Positions 1-10,939 are shown, counted from the first letter of the stretch. The stretch: 64,000 nucleotides of DNA from JAGIBJ01 sp032119795 (GCA_032119795.1 JAUMFO010000025.1:1-64000), one strand, 5' to 3'. The notes: a model not told the origin generated them from the letters alone. Numbers and translations: made by a program.

Positions 1-2
1 GG

Positions 3-1805
3 ACGCACGACCGCGGTTCCACGGGCGCCGACGCCGTCTACATCCCCAAGAATTCGGCTGGCGTCCGCGTCGCCGACGTGTCGCTCACGCTCCTGACCGA
101 CCCGCTGCCGGCTCCGGCCACCGGGTGGCCGCGCCTGCTCACGACGGACCTCGGTGATCTCGTGCACGTTCTGCCCGGCCAGGTGCTCTTTGCCGGCTTC
201 GGCGGTACCTCGCTCGAGACGTTGCCCGTGCCCAACGTCGGCTGGGCGACGCCGGCTGGCTTGCGCGCGCCCGGCGAGCCTCGCCTGCAGGCGATCGACG
301 GCGATAGCGGCAGCAGCGCGTTCTGGCATCCGACGCCGTCCGCAGCTCCCGTCATCACGGCGATCACCTCGCAGAAGGACCTTGCCGAGACCACCCCGTG
401 GACGATCAACATGCAGCGCAGGTTCGTGCAGCCGCTGTCGTCGACGCCGGTCGGCTCGTCGGCGACGACGGTCGGCGAGTGGGTCCGCGAGCAGATGGCC
501 AAGCACCCGGAGGCGACGCCGCCGCAGTGGGTCACGCTCGACGACGTCACGCCGCTCGCCACGCTGCGCCCGCTGCCGCCGACGGGCCTGAAGGTGACGG
601 GCTCGACGGCCACGAGCGTCACGCTTGCGTGGTCGCATGCCAGCGACACGCGCACCGCGCGCACCGGCTACCGGATCAGCCGTCCGGGCACCGTGATCAA
701 CGTGCCGGCGACGGCGACGTCGTTCACCGTCAATGGCCTCACGGCCGGCGAGCGCTACACGTGGACGGTGCGAGCCGTCAACGACAACGGCGAGTCGCCG
801 ACGGTGACGGGCACCCCGTCCGACGTGTCGTATGACGTGCGCACGCCGCCCGGTGCGGTGCGCAACGCCACGCTCGCGGCCGACAAGAGCCTGGTCGGCG
901 GCACGCAGGCCGACTACTGCACGGTCGCCATGTGGGAGGCGCCGCTGGCCGTGTCCGGCACGACCATCACCGGCTACGACGTGACGCTCGACGGCGTCGC
1001 CGTTCCGGCCTCCCAGATCGGCAACGATCTGGCGACGGGTCGCAAGAAGCTGCGCTCCTGTGGGCTTGACCCGTCGTCGAACCACACCGTCTCCGTGCGG
1101 GCACGCTCGGATGAGACGCGCTCGCCGTACTCCACGAGCCTGAACACCACGCTGCCTGCGGGAGTTCCGCGCGGCACCACGGTGAACGCCGCGACGGGTG
1201 TCGTCGCGGTTCCCCGTCTCGACACCACGCGCGGCGTCGTGGACTACTGCGTCGACGTGCGGTGGTCGGCCCCGGTGGCGGTCAGCGGCTGGCCGGTGCT
1301 GAGCTACGACCTGTTGCTGCTGGAGAGCGGCATGGGCTTTGGCTCGCTGAACGACCTCTCGAGCACCGAGCGGCGGGTGTCGTACTGCGAACTCAACCCC
1401 GACGAGGGCTACACCGCCCGCCTGTTCACCGTGTTTGGGCCGTCGGCGGTTGCGTCGACGTCGGCTGAGCAGGTGGCCACGCCCGCGGGCGCGCCGAACG
1501 GTACGCCGATCACGCCCGTCGCGGGCGTGAAGGCGCCGATCACGACGCGGCTGCTGGCGTCGTCGTGCGCCAACGTGTCGTGGACGCTGCCTGCCCCCAT
1601 TGCGGGCGCGCCGATCACGTCCCACCAGGTCGTGATCACGCCGTCGACGGGCGGGAGCGCCGTGGCGACGAGCGCCGTGCTGGCGGGCTCGGCCACCGCC
1701 GTTCGGCTGTGCGGCGTGAGCGTGACGAAGACCTACAAGGTCACCGTCACGACGAAGTACGCGGGCGGCGGCACCGTGACCGCCACGGGTACCGCCGCGC
1801 GGTAG
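3..1805 (+). CDS. secreted trypsin-like serine protease with fibronectin type III repeats (5' end missing)
   Basis: The reading frame is open from the left edge of the window, so the gene begins upstream; about 600 residues are visible. The first ~150 residues look like the C-terminal half of a chymotrypsin-fold (S1) protease: the catalytic-serine motif Gly-Asp-Ser-Gly-Ser is at 300-314, with the serine codon at 306-308. The His and Asp of the triad would lie upstream. From about base 570 the protein has three to four fibronectin type III-like beta-sandwich modules, several with paired cysteines, and it ends at a TAG just before a strong hairpin. A GTG at base 78 is only an internal codon. 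An extracellular role is expected by analogy with this architecture; the substrate is unknown. Confidence 0.75.
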   Translation, partial: THDRGSTGADAVYIPKNSAGVRVADVSLTLLTDPLPAPATGWPRLLTTDLGDLVHVLPGQVLFAGFGGTSLETLPVPNVGWATPAGLRAPGEPRLQAIDGDSGSSAFWHPTPSAAPVITAITSQKDLAETTPWTINMQRRFVQPLSSTPVGSSATTVGEWVREQMAKHPEATPPQWVTLDDVTPLATLRPLPPTGLKVTGSTATSVTLAWSHASDTRTARTGYRISRPGTVINVPATATSFTVNGLTAGERYTWTVRAVNDNGESPTVTGTPSDVSYDVRTPPGAVRNATLAADKSLVGGTQADYCTVAMWEAPLAVSGTTITGYDVTLDGVAVPASQIGNDLATGRKKLRSCGLDPSSNHTVSVRARSDETRSPYSTSLNTTLPAGVPRGTTVNAATGVVAVPRLDTTRGVVDYCVDVRWSAPVAVSGWPVLSYDLLLLESGMGFGSLNDLSSTERRVSYCELNPDEGYTARLFTVFGPSAVASTSAEQVATPAGAPNGTPITPVAGVKAPITTRLLASSCANVSWTLPAPIAGAPITSHQVVITPSTGGSAVATSAVLAGSATAVRLCGVSVTKTYKVTVTTKYAGGGTVTATGTAAR

Positions 1806-1837
1806 CCACCGCCCGGCCTCGCGACCTCGCGACCAAG

Positions 1838-1870
1838 CGCCCTCGCCCCGGCCACGCCGGGGCGAGGGCG
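1838..1870. terminator. bidirectional intrinsic terminator
   Basis: A perfect 15-bp stem (1838-1852 pairing with 1856-1870) with a 3-base loop lies between the ends of two convergent genes, stopping at 1805 (plus) and 1879 (minus). It is followed by a short T-containing run on the plus strand. The position and symmetry suit termination in both directions. Confidence 0.8.
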
Positions 1871-1878
1871 TTGCTCGT

Positions 1879-3150
1879 TCAGGCCTCGTCGCGCAGCAGG
1901 CGCCGCTGGAGCGGCTCGGCGCTGAGTCCGTGGACCACGATCGAGATGCTCGCGGCCGAGAGGGCGGTCCAGAGCAGGATCCGGGCCTCCTCGTCGGGCA
2001 GCAGACCGCTCGCGGCGGCAAAGGTCGCGTAGTAGAGCGAGCCAATACCGCGTACGCCGAACCACCCGACGAACACGCGCTCGCGCAGCGGCATGGCCGA
2101 GCGGGCGAACGCGAAGAGCGTGACGGCTGGCCGGATCACGACGAGCAGAAGCGCGATCAGCGCCCAGCCCGCGAGACCCGGGAGTTGCAGTCCGCCGGTG
2201 GAGAGCAGGGTGCCGAGCAGCAGCACGAGGGTGAGCTCGCCGAATTTCTCCGCGAGGAGGGCGCCGCGGTGCACGCGGCGGTCCGCTTCGGCGTCTTCCT
2301 CGGCGTGGTTGAAGGCGATGCCGGCGGCAAACGCGGCGAGGAAGCCGTAGGCATCGAGGACCTCGGTCACGCCGTAGACGGCGAGGACGGCGGCGATCGC
2401 AATCCACGCGTCGAACGTCGAGCGGACGTGCCCGGCAGCCCGCCAGTACCGGTAGAGGGCGCCGAGCCCGCGGCCGAGTGCTACGCCGACGGCGAGACCG
2501 ACGGTGACGCCCCAGAGCACGTCGCCAAAGGCCCACGGCGCGGCCCAGCGTTCGCTGGTGGCCGGCGATGCGAGGAGGAGTCCGAGCATCACGAACGGGA
2601 AGGCGAGTCCGTCGTTGAGGCCGGCTTCGGAGGTGAGGGCGAAGCGCGGCTCGCTGCTGTCGGCCTCGCCGGGTGGACCGATGCCGACGTCACCGGCCAA
2701 CACCGGGTCGGTCGGGGCGAGCGTGGCACCAAGCACGATGGCGGCGCCGATGGAGAGCCCCATCATGGTGTTGCCCCAGGCGGCCACGGCGACGATCGTC
2801 AGCGGCATCACGATGGCCAGCAGTCGCCACGTCGATCCCCAGCTGCGCCACCCGAGCGGGCGCTCGAGCGCCAGGCCGGTCGCGAACAGCGCGATGATCA
2901 CGGCGAGTTCGCTGGCGTGCGCGATGGCGCTCGCATCACGGAGTGGGTCGAGCCACCGCACGCCCAGCAGCTCGACGATGGCTGCCACGGCGACGCCCAA
3001 GCAGAGGTAGACGACGCTGGCGCTGTAGAGCCGCCCACGTTGGTTGCTCAGCGCGAGCATGGCGGCGAGCAGCGCGACGCCACCGAGGGCGTAGAGCAGC
3101 GGCTCCGTCGACCCGGGATCGAAGCCGGGTTCGCTGGCGAGGACGTGCAT
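1879..3150 (-). CDS. Na+/H+ (cation/proton) antiporter, CPA1/NhaP-type
   Basis: A 423-residue polytopic membrane protein with about 12 hydrophobic segments. It carries the CPA1 pattern: a Leu-Ala-Pro-Thr-Asp-Pro-Val motif around residue 150 (the Thr-Asp is the family's ion-binding region), followed by a Ser-Glu-Ala-Gly-Leu-Asn-Asp segment about 45 residues later. These residues normally carry out electroneutral exchange of Na+ or K+ for H+ across the cytoplasmic membrane. I chose the ATG at 3150; upstream codons in frame cross the rpsD terminator and lack membrane character. It stands alone between two terminators. The ion specificity cannot be read from the sequence. Confidence 0.88.
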   Translation of the reverse strand: MHVLASEPGFDPGSTEPLLYALGGVALLAAMLALSNQRGRLYSASVVYLCLGVAVAAIVELLGVRWLDPLRDASAIAHASELAVIIALFATGLALERPLGWRSWGSTWRLLAIVMPLTIVAVAAWGNTMMGLSIGAAIVLGATLAPTDPVLAGDVGIGPPGEADSSEPRFALTSEAGLNDGLAFPFVMLGLLLASPATSERWAAPWAFGDVLWGVTVGLAVGVALGRGLGALYRYWRAAGHVRSTFDAWIAIAAVLAVYGVTEVLDAYGFLAAFAAGIAFNHAEEDAEADRRVHRGALLAEKFGELTLVLLLGTLLSTGGLQLPGLAGWALIALLLVVIRPAVTLFAFARSAMPLRERVFVGWFGVRGIGSLYYATFAAASGLLPDEEARILLWTALSAASISIVVHGLSAEPLQRRLLRDEA

Positions 3151-3183
3151 CCCGTTCAGCCTAGGACGCCCAGAAACGACGAA

Positions 3184-3216
3184 CGCCGCCGCCCCGGTCG
3201 AACCGGGACGGCGGCG
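3184..3216 (-). terminator. intrinsic terminator of rpsD
   Basis: A 15-bp stem with one mismatch (arms 3184-3198 and 3202-3216, loop CGA) lies 25 bases past the rpsD stop. Read on the minus strand it is followed by a T-rich stretch (TTCGTCGTTTCT). Confidence 0.75.
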
Positions 3217-3241
3217 CAAGCCGAAAGCGATGTGCTCGCGA

Positions 3242-3871
3242 CTAGCGGGCGTACTTCTCGATCACGAGCTGCTCGGTGACGGGCATGGCGATCTCAGAGC
3301 GGACGGGGACGCGCAGCACGGAGCCGGAAAGGGCGTCGTGGTCGGCGAGGAGCCAAGCCGGCACGCGGCCGACGTCGGCAGCGGCCTGGCGGGCGATCGG
3401 CTCGACCGGGGAGCCGGCGCGCACAGAGACGGTCTGGCCGGGCTTGATGCGCATCGAGGCGATGGTCGCGCGGCGGCCGTCGAGCATGATGTGGCCGTGG
3501 CCGACGATCTGGCGGGCCTGGGCGCGCGTGGCGGCGAAGCCGAGGCGGTAGACGACGTTGTCGAGGCGCGACTCGAGGGCCTGCAGCAGGGCCTCGCCGG
3601 CGGTGACGTCGCGGCGGCCGGTGGCGGCGGCGACGTAGCGGCGGAACTGCTTCTCGCGGACGCCGTAGGCGATCTTCAGCTTCTGCGTCTCGCGGAGCTG
3701 GACGGCGTAGACGGAGACCTTGGTGCGGCGGCGCATGCCGTGCTGGCCCGGCGGGACGGGGCCGCGGCGCTCCAGCGAGGTCTTGCGAGCAAGGCGACGC
3801 TGGCCCTTGAGGCCCAGGTCGACGCCTTCACGGCGCTCAAGCTTTTCGACAGGTCCGGTGTAGCGGCCCAT
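3242..3871 (-). CDS. rpsD: 30S ribosomal protein S4
   Basis: A 209-residue protein matching S4 along its length: N-terminal MGRYTGP, the conserved RRLARKTSLERRGPVPPGQHG stretch near residue 25, and an S4 RNA-binding domain (about 95-160) with RLDNVVYRLGFA and the GHGHIMLDGRR loop. S4 is a primary 16S rRNA-binding protein that starts 30S assembly. The zinc-binding cysteines of some S4 proteins are absent, so this is the zinc-free form. An AAGGAGA ribosome-binding site sits 6 bases before the ATG. It is a single-gene unit here, not part of an rpsM-rpsK-rpoA operon, with its own terminator. Confidence 0.98.
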   Translation of the reverse strand: MGRYTGPVEKLERREGVDLGLKGQRRLARKTSLERRGPVPPGQHGMRRRTKVSVYAVQLRETQKLKIAYGVREKQFRRYVAAATGRRDVTAGEALLQALESRLDNVVYRLGFAATRAQARQIVGHGHIMLDGRRATIASMRIKPGQTVSVRAGSPVEPIARQAAADVGRVPAWLLADHDALSGSVLRVPVRSEIAMPVTEQLVIEKYAR

Positions 3872-3935
3872 AAGTTCTCCTTAGCCCGTCACGGTCGGCG
3901 CGCTCCAAGAGGCGCCGGGTGGCGGGGCTATCAGT

Positions 3936-3956
3936 GCTTACCGACAATGGGTAAGC
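3936..3956. promoter_or_regulatory. inverted repeat in the rpsD upstream region
   Basis: Perfect 7-bp arms GCTTACC (3936-3942) and GGTAAGC (3950-3956), spaced by 7 bases, lie 65-85 bases before the rpsD start. It could be a transcription-factor site or part of a 5' leader; S4 represses its own synthesis through leader RNA in several bacteria. The sequence alone does not decide between these. The rest of 3872-4089 shows no gene. Confidence 0.3.
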
Positions 3957-4089
3957 GATCACGACTCGTGCTCACGCAGCCGGACTAGGAAGCCTGCTGC
4001 GCGGTGAATCGCCAAGAGTAGCGGGCCTCGGCCCTCTGGCGCGGCGCGCCTGGTTGGCCGGGCGGCGGGCGCTCAGCCAACCATGGCGT

Positions 4090-4641
4090 TCAGTTTGGGG
4101 AGGTGACGGCCCGGGCGAGGTCTTTGGCGAGCGAAATGGCGTCGCTGGGGCGGCCGTCCCAGCCACTGAACTGGAGGTCGTAGACGTCGTCGCCGCGTCG
4201 CCAGACGGCGGTGATCTCGAAGTCGGCGGCGTTGACGGCGATCCGGCCATCGTCGCCGAGGGATGGTGCCAGTTGGAGGTCGTCGGCGCCGTTGTTCGTC
4301 GCGTCGGAAAGGACGACGTCGTAGGCGTCGGAGGCCGGCGCGTCGCCGACGGCGGGTGCCTTGCCGGGACTGAGGGTGAGGATTGCGTCGCCGAGGTCGG
4401 AGCCGTAGAAGCAGCTGTCGGGGGTCGGGAGAGAGGTATCGATCTCGGCGCCGGGCAGGAAGCTCTGCACGGTGGCGACGGGAAGCAGCTTGCAGACGCT
4501 CGAGGCCGCGTAGGCCCTGGCGGGGCCGGCGTTCGTGACGCCCCGCATCTCGGCGGTGTCGCCGCCGCAGCCGGCGAGCGTGAGGGCGGTGACGGCGCCG
4601 CTGATCGCCGCGAGATGGAGACGCGAGGTCGGCCGGGACAC
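4090..4641 (-). CDS. putative lipoprotein, DUF3558-like
   Basis: A 183-residue protein starting at a GTG (4641), with AAGG 10 bases upstream. Residues 1-25 form a lipoprotein signal peptide ending in the lipobox Leu-Ala-Gly-Cys (Cys25), so the mature protein should be lipid-anchored outside the membrane. Two cysteines in the mature part (SSVCKLL and DSCFYG) could form a disulfide. The Cys-Leu-Leu start and general layout resemble the actinobacterial DUF3558 lipoproteins, but I hold this loosely. It lies downstream of, and on the same strand as, the DUF1801 gene and the large secreted protein. Function unknown. Confidence 0.7.
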   Translation of the reverse strand: MSRPTSRLHLAAISGAVTALTLAGCGGDTAEMRGVTNAGPARAYAASSVCKLLPVATVQSFLPGAEIDTSLPTPDSCFYGSDLGDAILTLSPGKAPAVGDAPASDAYDVVLSDATNNGADDLQLAPSLGDDGRIAVNAADFEITAVWRRGDDVYDLQFSGWDGRPSDAISLAKDLARAVTSPN

Positions 4642-4667
4642 GCCGGCGACCTTAACCAAATCTGGGC

Positions 4668-5030
4668 CTAACTGGACGCCTCGATCTCGGCAAGCCGTGC
4701 GGCCACCAGGAGGTTGACCGCGTCGATCGGGAGCGGCTCGCTGAGCGGAAACTGCACGGCACCGGTGGAGGTCTTGAACCTCTCGGTGATCTCGGGCAGG
4801 CCTGCGATGACGTTGCCGCTGCACGGGTAGTACCCGTCGTGGTGTTTGGCGGCGGCGTAGGCAGCGAGGTGCTTGCCGTGGATGTTGACGCCGGGCATCC
4901 GATACATCATCCCCTCGGTGGCGTCGTCGGGCGCGGCGGCGAGGATCGCAGCGCGCAGCTCCTGCAGCCGGGCCCGGCGCTCGGGTTCGAGTGAGGCCAG
5001 GTACTCGTCGGGGTGTTCGAACGGCTCCAT
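4668..5030 (-). CDS. DUF1801 / YdhG-like small protein
   Basis: A 120-residue soluble protein. It starts like DUF1801 members (EHPDEYLASLEPERRARLQELR), has the MMYRMPG segment near residue 40 and the HDGYYPCSG stretch, matching the YdhG/iron-chaperone-like domain. Some relatives are annotated as iron chaperones (frataxin-like fold), but the cellular role of most is undefined. The ATG at 5030 removes a low-complexity arginine-rich extension that is antisense-type sequence. It follows the large secreted protein by 16 bases on the same strand, so co-transcription is likely. Confidence 0.8.
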   Translation of the reverse strand: MEPFEHPDEYLASLEPERRARLQELRAAILAAAPDDATEGMMYRMPGVNIHGKHLAAYAAAKHHDGYYPCSGNVIAGLPEITERFKTSTGAVQFPLSEPLPIDAVNLLVAARLAEIEASS

Positions 5031-5046
5031 GGCCTCAGCTTGCCGC

Positions 5047-6960
5047 TCAGCGGACGCGGATGCGAACGTGTTTGAGGCTCCCGCCGTCGGCAAACGGGTA
5101 CGTCGTGGCGCTGTCGACTTTGGCCCGCACCGTGTAGGTGCCAGGCTGGTTGGCGAACTTCGCGGTGGTCGTCCACTTGCCCGTCGCGTCGGTGCTGGCG
5201 GTGGCGAAGGTCCACCACCGGCTGCCGTCTTGGACCTGCAGCCGGACCGGCACCTTCTCCAGGAGTCCACCCAAGCCGAGCAGGGCGCCGCTGAACTTCA
5301 CGCGGCTGCGGCGCGGCACCCGCTTGGGCGCCGTGAGCGCCGTCGCTGCTTTCACCGTCAGCGTGGCGCTCGTCGCCGCCCCCGGCTGGGCGTCTCCGAG
5401 GCGAGCGAGCCACTCCGCCCGGATCACCTGCGAGCCCTTCGCGCGAGCGACGGCCGTGGTGAACGCGCCGCTCGGGTCGGTCGTGACCGTCCCAAGCGCC
5501 TGCGGGCTGGCGCCCACCGCAGCGGGCAGCCCCGTGAGTTCGACGGCTGCGCCCGCGATCGGGTTCCCCAGCGGATCGGTGAGGCGCCCCGCCAGGTCGA
5601 CCGTCTTGGTCGCGGACCAGCTGGTGACGTAGCTCGACTGCGCGACTCGGCCGCGGCACTCGATCACATGCTTGGCGGAGTACTTGGACTGCTTGCACCG
5701 CCGCAGCGACGCTTTGCTTGAGCGCGGCGTGCGAGCCGTCACCGGGAACGTGAGACTGAGACTGCCGGTGTCGGTCGCGCCCGGTGCGGGGCCACCGGTG
5801 GTGCCGGCGGTGACCTCGCCGTTCACGTCGCCGCGCACCACGGGCGTCGTGCCCGGCGTGGTTCCGGGCGTGATCCCCGGCGTGATCCCGGGGACGTTCG
5901 CCACCGCATTGCGGACGACGACCTGGCCCGACGTCACGAGACTCGTATTGCCTGACGCGTCTTCGAGGAGCACCCGCACGGCATGCGCACCGTCGGCGAC
6001 TTTGGTGGTGTCCCAGGCCACGGTGGCACTGCCCGACAGCGGGCAGGGTTGACGCACGACGTAGGCGCGCAGACCATCGGCGGCCGAGGCCGGGTTGCAG
6101 CGGGACGCGTCGGCGGTGCCGTTGCGCGCGCTCGCGACCTCCTTGCCGTCGACCTCGACGATCGCGCGGTAGAGGCCCGAGCCCGTGTCGGAGCCGAGGA
6201 CGATCACGTTGCGACTCCCCGACGCCGCGCCGGCGGCCGGGTCGATCTTGCCGGCCGCGTTCACGAGGCTGCCGGCGACCGCGCCGACGACCGGGGCGCT
6301 GTCGTCACGCAGGAGCACGTCATAGGCCGTCAGCAGATATCGGGCGTTGCAGCTGTAGTTGCTGCCGCTCCACGAGCCGCACACCACCTCGATCTTGAGT
6401 GGCGCTGCCGGCTTGTCCTGCGAGAGGGTGCCGAGATCAAGGCGGTTCGATGCGTCAAACGGGGGCGACGGCGTCCCTGCGTTTGAAGGGATCGTGGGGC
6501 CAGACAACGTGCCGTTGTTGTCGCCGTACCCGGTCTCGAGCGCGAGGTACCCGCCGTACTGGTCGAACGCGTTGTACGCGCTGCCGAGCTGGAAATACAC
6601 GAGGTAGTACGGCGGCTGGTTGAAGAGCACGTTCTGCGAGGCATGCGCGGCACGCCAGATCGTGGCTGAGATTCCCGTGAGATTCGGGCCCGGGGAGTAG
6701 ATCATCGACGCCGCGCCAACGCCGGTCGCGTCGCCCGCGATGACGCCGATCGAGCCTCCGGATGCGCACGTCGACTGGACCGCGGCGGCCGGCGTTGAGC
6801 CGGCGTCCCAGCCATCCGCCGGTGCCGCGGCGCCAGCCGGAGTCCGGCAACCCCACTGGTGGTAGGTGCCGGCGTCGGCGGCGGCCGGGGCCAGCGCGCC
6901 AAGCGCGAGCACGAGCGCAGCAGCGCGCCGGGCGACATGATTCAGCGTCCGGGCAAACAC
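5047..6960 (-). CDS. large secreted protein with Ig-like repeats and a Thr-Pro-Gly linker
   Basis: A 637-residue protein from a GTG at 6960. Residues 1-30 form a classical signal peptide (Arg-rich start, Ala/Leu core, ADAG cleavage region). A ~190-residue N-terminal domain with several Cys (about 30-220) is followed by an Ig/FnIII-like module (about 225-350), a short repetitive linker of PGITPG/PGTTPG units (about residues 354-370), and two C-terminal beta-sandwich modules resembling bacterial Ig-like domains, with the segment VTARTPRSSKASLRRCK between. This architecture is typical of actinobacterial extracellular proteins, but no catalytic signature is visible. It probably sits outside the cell, perhaps in adhesion or matrix; function unassigned. 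Confidence 0.8.
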   Translation of the reverse strand: MFARTLNHVARRAAALVLALGALAPAAADAGTYHQWGCRTPAGAAAPADGWDAGSTPAAAVQSTCASGGSIGVIAGDATGVGAASMIYSPGPNLTGISATIWRAAHASQNVLFNQPPYYLVYFQLGSAYNAFDQYGGYLALETGYGDNNGTLSGPTIPSNAGTPSPPFDASNRLDLGTLSQDKPAAPLKIEVVCGSWSGSNYSCNARYLLTAYDVLLRDDSAPVVGAVAGSLVNAAGKIDPAAGAASGSRNVIVLGSDTGSGLYRAIVEVDGKEVASARNGTADASRCNPASAADGLRAYVVRQPCPLSGSATVAWDTTKVADGAHAVRVLLEDASGNTSLVTSGQVVVRNAVANVPGITPGITPGTTPGTTPVVRGDVNGEVTAGTTGGPAPGATDTGSLSLTFPVTARTPRSSKASLRRCKQSKYSAKHVIECRGRVAQSSYVTSWSATKTVDLAGRLTDPLGNPIAGAAVELTGLPAAVGASPQALGTVTTDPSGAFTTAVARAKGSQVIRAEWLARLGDAQPGAATSATLTVKAATALTAPKRVPRRSRVKFSGALLGLGGLLEKVPVRLQVQDGSRWWTFATASTDATGKWTTTAKFANQPGTYTVRAKVDSATTYPFADGGSLKHVRIRVR

Positions 6961-7028
6961 GCCCGACAGCGTGTCACACCGTTCGCCGGTGAGCTAGAGC
7001 GCCACGGAGCGTGGCGCGTCGCCAGGGT

Positions 7029-8780
<1,752 letters not shown>

Positions 8781-8915
8781 GTGTTCCTGTCATCGGCACC
8801 GACGTCGGCGCCCTGAGTGCAGCTTGCAACACCGGGAGCGCCCGCCGCAAAAGATGGGGTCCGGACCTGGCATGGCACACGCCCCCGCGTGCCAACGAGG
8901 CCCCGGCCGGCGGCG

Positions 8916-9800
8916 TCAGCTGGCGCGTCGCTCGTAGCCGGCGGCCGGGGGCGCCGGGCGGCGACGGCGATCGATCAGCACCGGCGCCGGGTTGCGCGGT
9001 CGGCGCGATTCGTCCCGGGATGACTGGGCAAGCGCAGAAGCGAGCGCGAGGTAGACGGAGCTGCTCGTGGCCATACCGACGTGGCTCGCCGACACCTCCA
9101 CCGCGTGGTAGCCGCTCGCGATGCATGCCTTGGCGCGGATCAGCCCGTCGGTGCGGGAGTAGACGGCAGTGCCAAGCGTTCCATCAGGCAACGGAGCTTG
9201 CAGATCGGGCCAGAACGCCTCACAGCAGGTGCGGGTTCGGACGGGATCGAGCACCTCGGGGTGGTCGTGCGCGGTGGTCGTGTCGGGCACGGGGCGCCCG
9301 GGGGCGCCAACCCAGCAGCTCGTCGCGATGTAGCCGCCGCGGGCGTCGCCAAGGCGAGAGAGCCAGGTGAGGTTGCGCTGGAGCAACGGGTGAAAGTCCT
9401 CGATCGTGCCGTTGATCGGGCTGCCGAGCGTGGTGACGGAGGCCACGAGATCGGGGCGACGGACGCCGAGCACATGGGCGAGCATGCCGCCGCGGGACTG
9501 GCCGATCACGTGGATGCGTCGACCATCGAGGCGGTAGGCCTGCTCCGCACGCGCCTCCAGCGACGCCATGACGCGCTCCGAGCACTGGATGTTGCTGCGG
9601 ATCCCGCTGCTCTCGGCCTGGTAGCCGATTCGTGAGAGCCACCCGCGCATTGGCCTGAGCGTGTCGTCGCCGACGAGGAGGCCGGGGATGGCGAGGATCC
9701 GTTCGCCGTCGCCGCGGCGCACGCCACGGCCACGCCAGACCTCGGATCGCATCAGCGAACCGAGCTCGAGGGGGATTCTGAGTTCACCGAGGATGTTCAT
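8916..9800 (-). CDS. alpha/beta-hydrolase, triacylglycerol-lipase-like
   Basis: A 294-residue hydrolase. The nucleophile elbow is Gly-Gln-Ser-Arg-Gly-Gly (Ser at about residue 122); a later SRTDGL segment offers the Asp and SASHVGMATS the His, giving the order Ser-Asp-His of esterases and lipases. The strand before the elbow (RRIHVIGQ) and the following LGSPINGT resemble PGAP1-like and Pseudomonas-type lipases that act on acyl esters. No signal peptide is evident from the ATG at 9800, so it may be cytoplasmic; an in-frame start at 9875 is possible. It lies downstream of and divergent from the TetR gene at 10052, which might regulate it, though this is only positional. Confidence 0.8.
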   Translation of the reverse strand: MNILGELRIPLELGSLMRSEVWRGRGVRRGDGERILAIPGLLVGDDTLRPMRGWLSRIGYQAESSGIRSNIQCSERVMASLEARAEQAYRLDGRRIHVIGQSRGGMLAHVLGVRRPDLVASVTTLGSPINGTIEDFHPLLQRNLTWLSRLGDARGGYIATSCWVGAPGRPVPDTTTAHDHPEVLDPVRTRTCCEAFWPDLQAPLPDGTLGTAVYSRTDGLIRAKACIASGYHAVEVSASHVGMATSSSVYLALASALAQSSRDESRRPRNPAPVLIDRRRRPAPPAAGYERRAS

Positions 9801-10051
9801 CGCGTGTGGGGCGCTGGGCCGACCCGCAGAGTCCACCGTTCGGGAGGTCGCGGACAGGTCGCAGCGTGTTCTCATTCATCGACCCACCGCCGGAGGATCC
9901 ACAGTCCCCTGGCCGGATGCATACGCCGAACCGCCTCGAGAACCGGGCGTTCTCCCGTAGTCTGGAAGAACGTCCCGCAATGTTGGCGCGGTCGAGCGCT
10001 CAGCAACCGTCTCAGCGCGCGAGTCGGCCCCTTGCTGTTCAATGAACCTCA

Positions 10052-10687
10052 GTGCAATCCGGCATGCCTGGCCCACACTCGTCGACCTCCCGCGGACGCG
10101 GACGCCCCCCGACCCTCGACCGCACCGCGGCCCTCGACGCCGCGTGGCAGGTCGTGGCCGAGCGCGGCCTCGAGCGCACGCGCTACGCCGACGTCGCCCG
10201 GGCTAGCGGCGCGCCCGTCAGCACCCTCCAGAACGCCTTCGGAAGCCTCGAAGCACTCCTGAACGCCGCCATCGATCAGGCCGCGGGCCGCGACGCCGAG
10301 TACCTCACGGAGATCCCCGGCGAGCACGAGGCGACGGCGCTCGAACGGCTCGAGCAGCTGATTGTCGGGTCCTTTGAGGAGCCCGATGCGTTTGAGTCCT
10401 GGCTCGTCTGGCTTGAACTCTGGCGTGCCGCCGCACGCAACACCGCGCTGGCGGCCCACACGCAGTCGGCCTACGACCCGTGGTGGGCATGCGCCGAGAA
10501 GATCATCCGGCACGGCCAGCGCAGCGGCGAGTTCACCGCCGAACTCGACGCGAAGGACATGGCGATCGCGGTGGTGGCCGTGCTCGACGGCTGCGCCTGC
10601 GCGCTCCTGCTGCGCGCCGGCAACCAAGACCCAGCCAACGCGGGCCGGATCGCGTTCGCCACGATCTCCCGCGCGCTCGCCGCCTGA
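10052..10687 (+). CDS. TetR-family transcriptional regulator (paralogue of the one at 13395)
   Basis: A 211-residue protein from a GTG at 10052 (an ATG at 10064 is an alternative). Residues ~16-70 form a TetR helix-turn-helix: the segment GRPPTLDRTAALDAAWQVVAE, then ERTRYADVARASG and the recognition helix around VSTLQNAFGS. The C-terminal part is helical, with Trp-rich WLVWLELWRAAA. It is clearly related to the regulator at 13395 through both halves, so the two arose by duplication. It is divergent from the lipase gene (start 9800) and faces the GGDEF/EAL gene. The ligand is unknown. Confidence 0.9.
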   Translation: MQSGMPGPHSSTSRGRGRPPTLDRTAALDAAWQVVAERGLERTRYADVARASGAPVSTLQNAFGSLEALLNAAIDQAAGRDAEYLTEIPGEHEATALERLEQLIVGSFEEPDAFESWLVWLELWRAAARNTALAAHTQSAYDPWWACAEKIIRHGQRSGEFTAELDAKDMAIAVVAVLDGCACALLLRAGNQDPANAGRIAFATISRALAA

Positions 10688-10939
10688 CGTCATCCCACCG
10701 CTTTTCGCTCCGTCGGGCCGACGCCTGGGCGCATGCCGGAAACCAGGGCACCGGACGGTTGTCGTATGGCGATACGGACGATTGCTACGGTCCAACCAGG
10801 CATTGAGCACTACGCCCGAGCCTGATCGCTCGCGGTCGCCAGTCAGCGTTGGGGGACGCTTCTGGCCGGCCGCCCGAGCGCACCGAGGAGGCTGTCCCCG
10901 CTTGCAGGTTGGGGGTGGCCTCCTCGTCGTGCGCTGAAG

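Noticed and set aside
1930..3279. 449-residue plus-strand frame opposite the antiporter
   Set aside because: Translation is Glu/Arg/Gly-rich with no fold features and lies antisense to a well-supported membrane protein; it reflects the G/C codon bias of the real gene.
5846..5897. Short tandem GGCGTGATCCC-like DNA repeat
   Set aside because: It encodes the PGITPG/PGTTPG linker of the secreted protein; it is a coding repeat, not a CRISPR or regulatory array.
10688..10939. Gene in the gap between the first TetR gene and the GGDEF/EAL gene
   Set aside because: Frames here are short, out of codon bias and lack ribosome-binding sites; I see only an imperfect GTCGTAT/ATACGGAC repeat near 10760.
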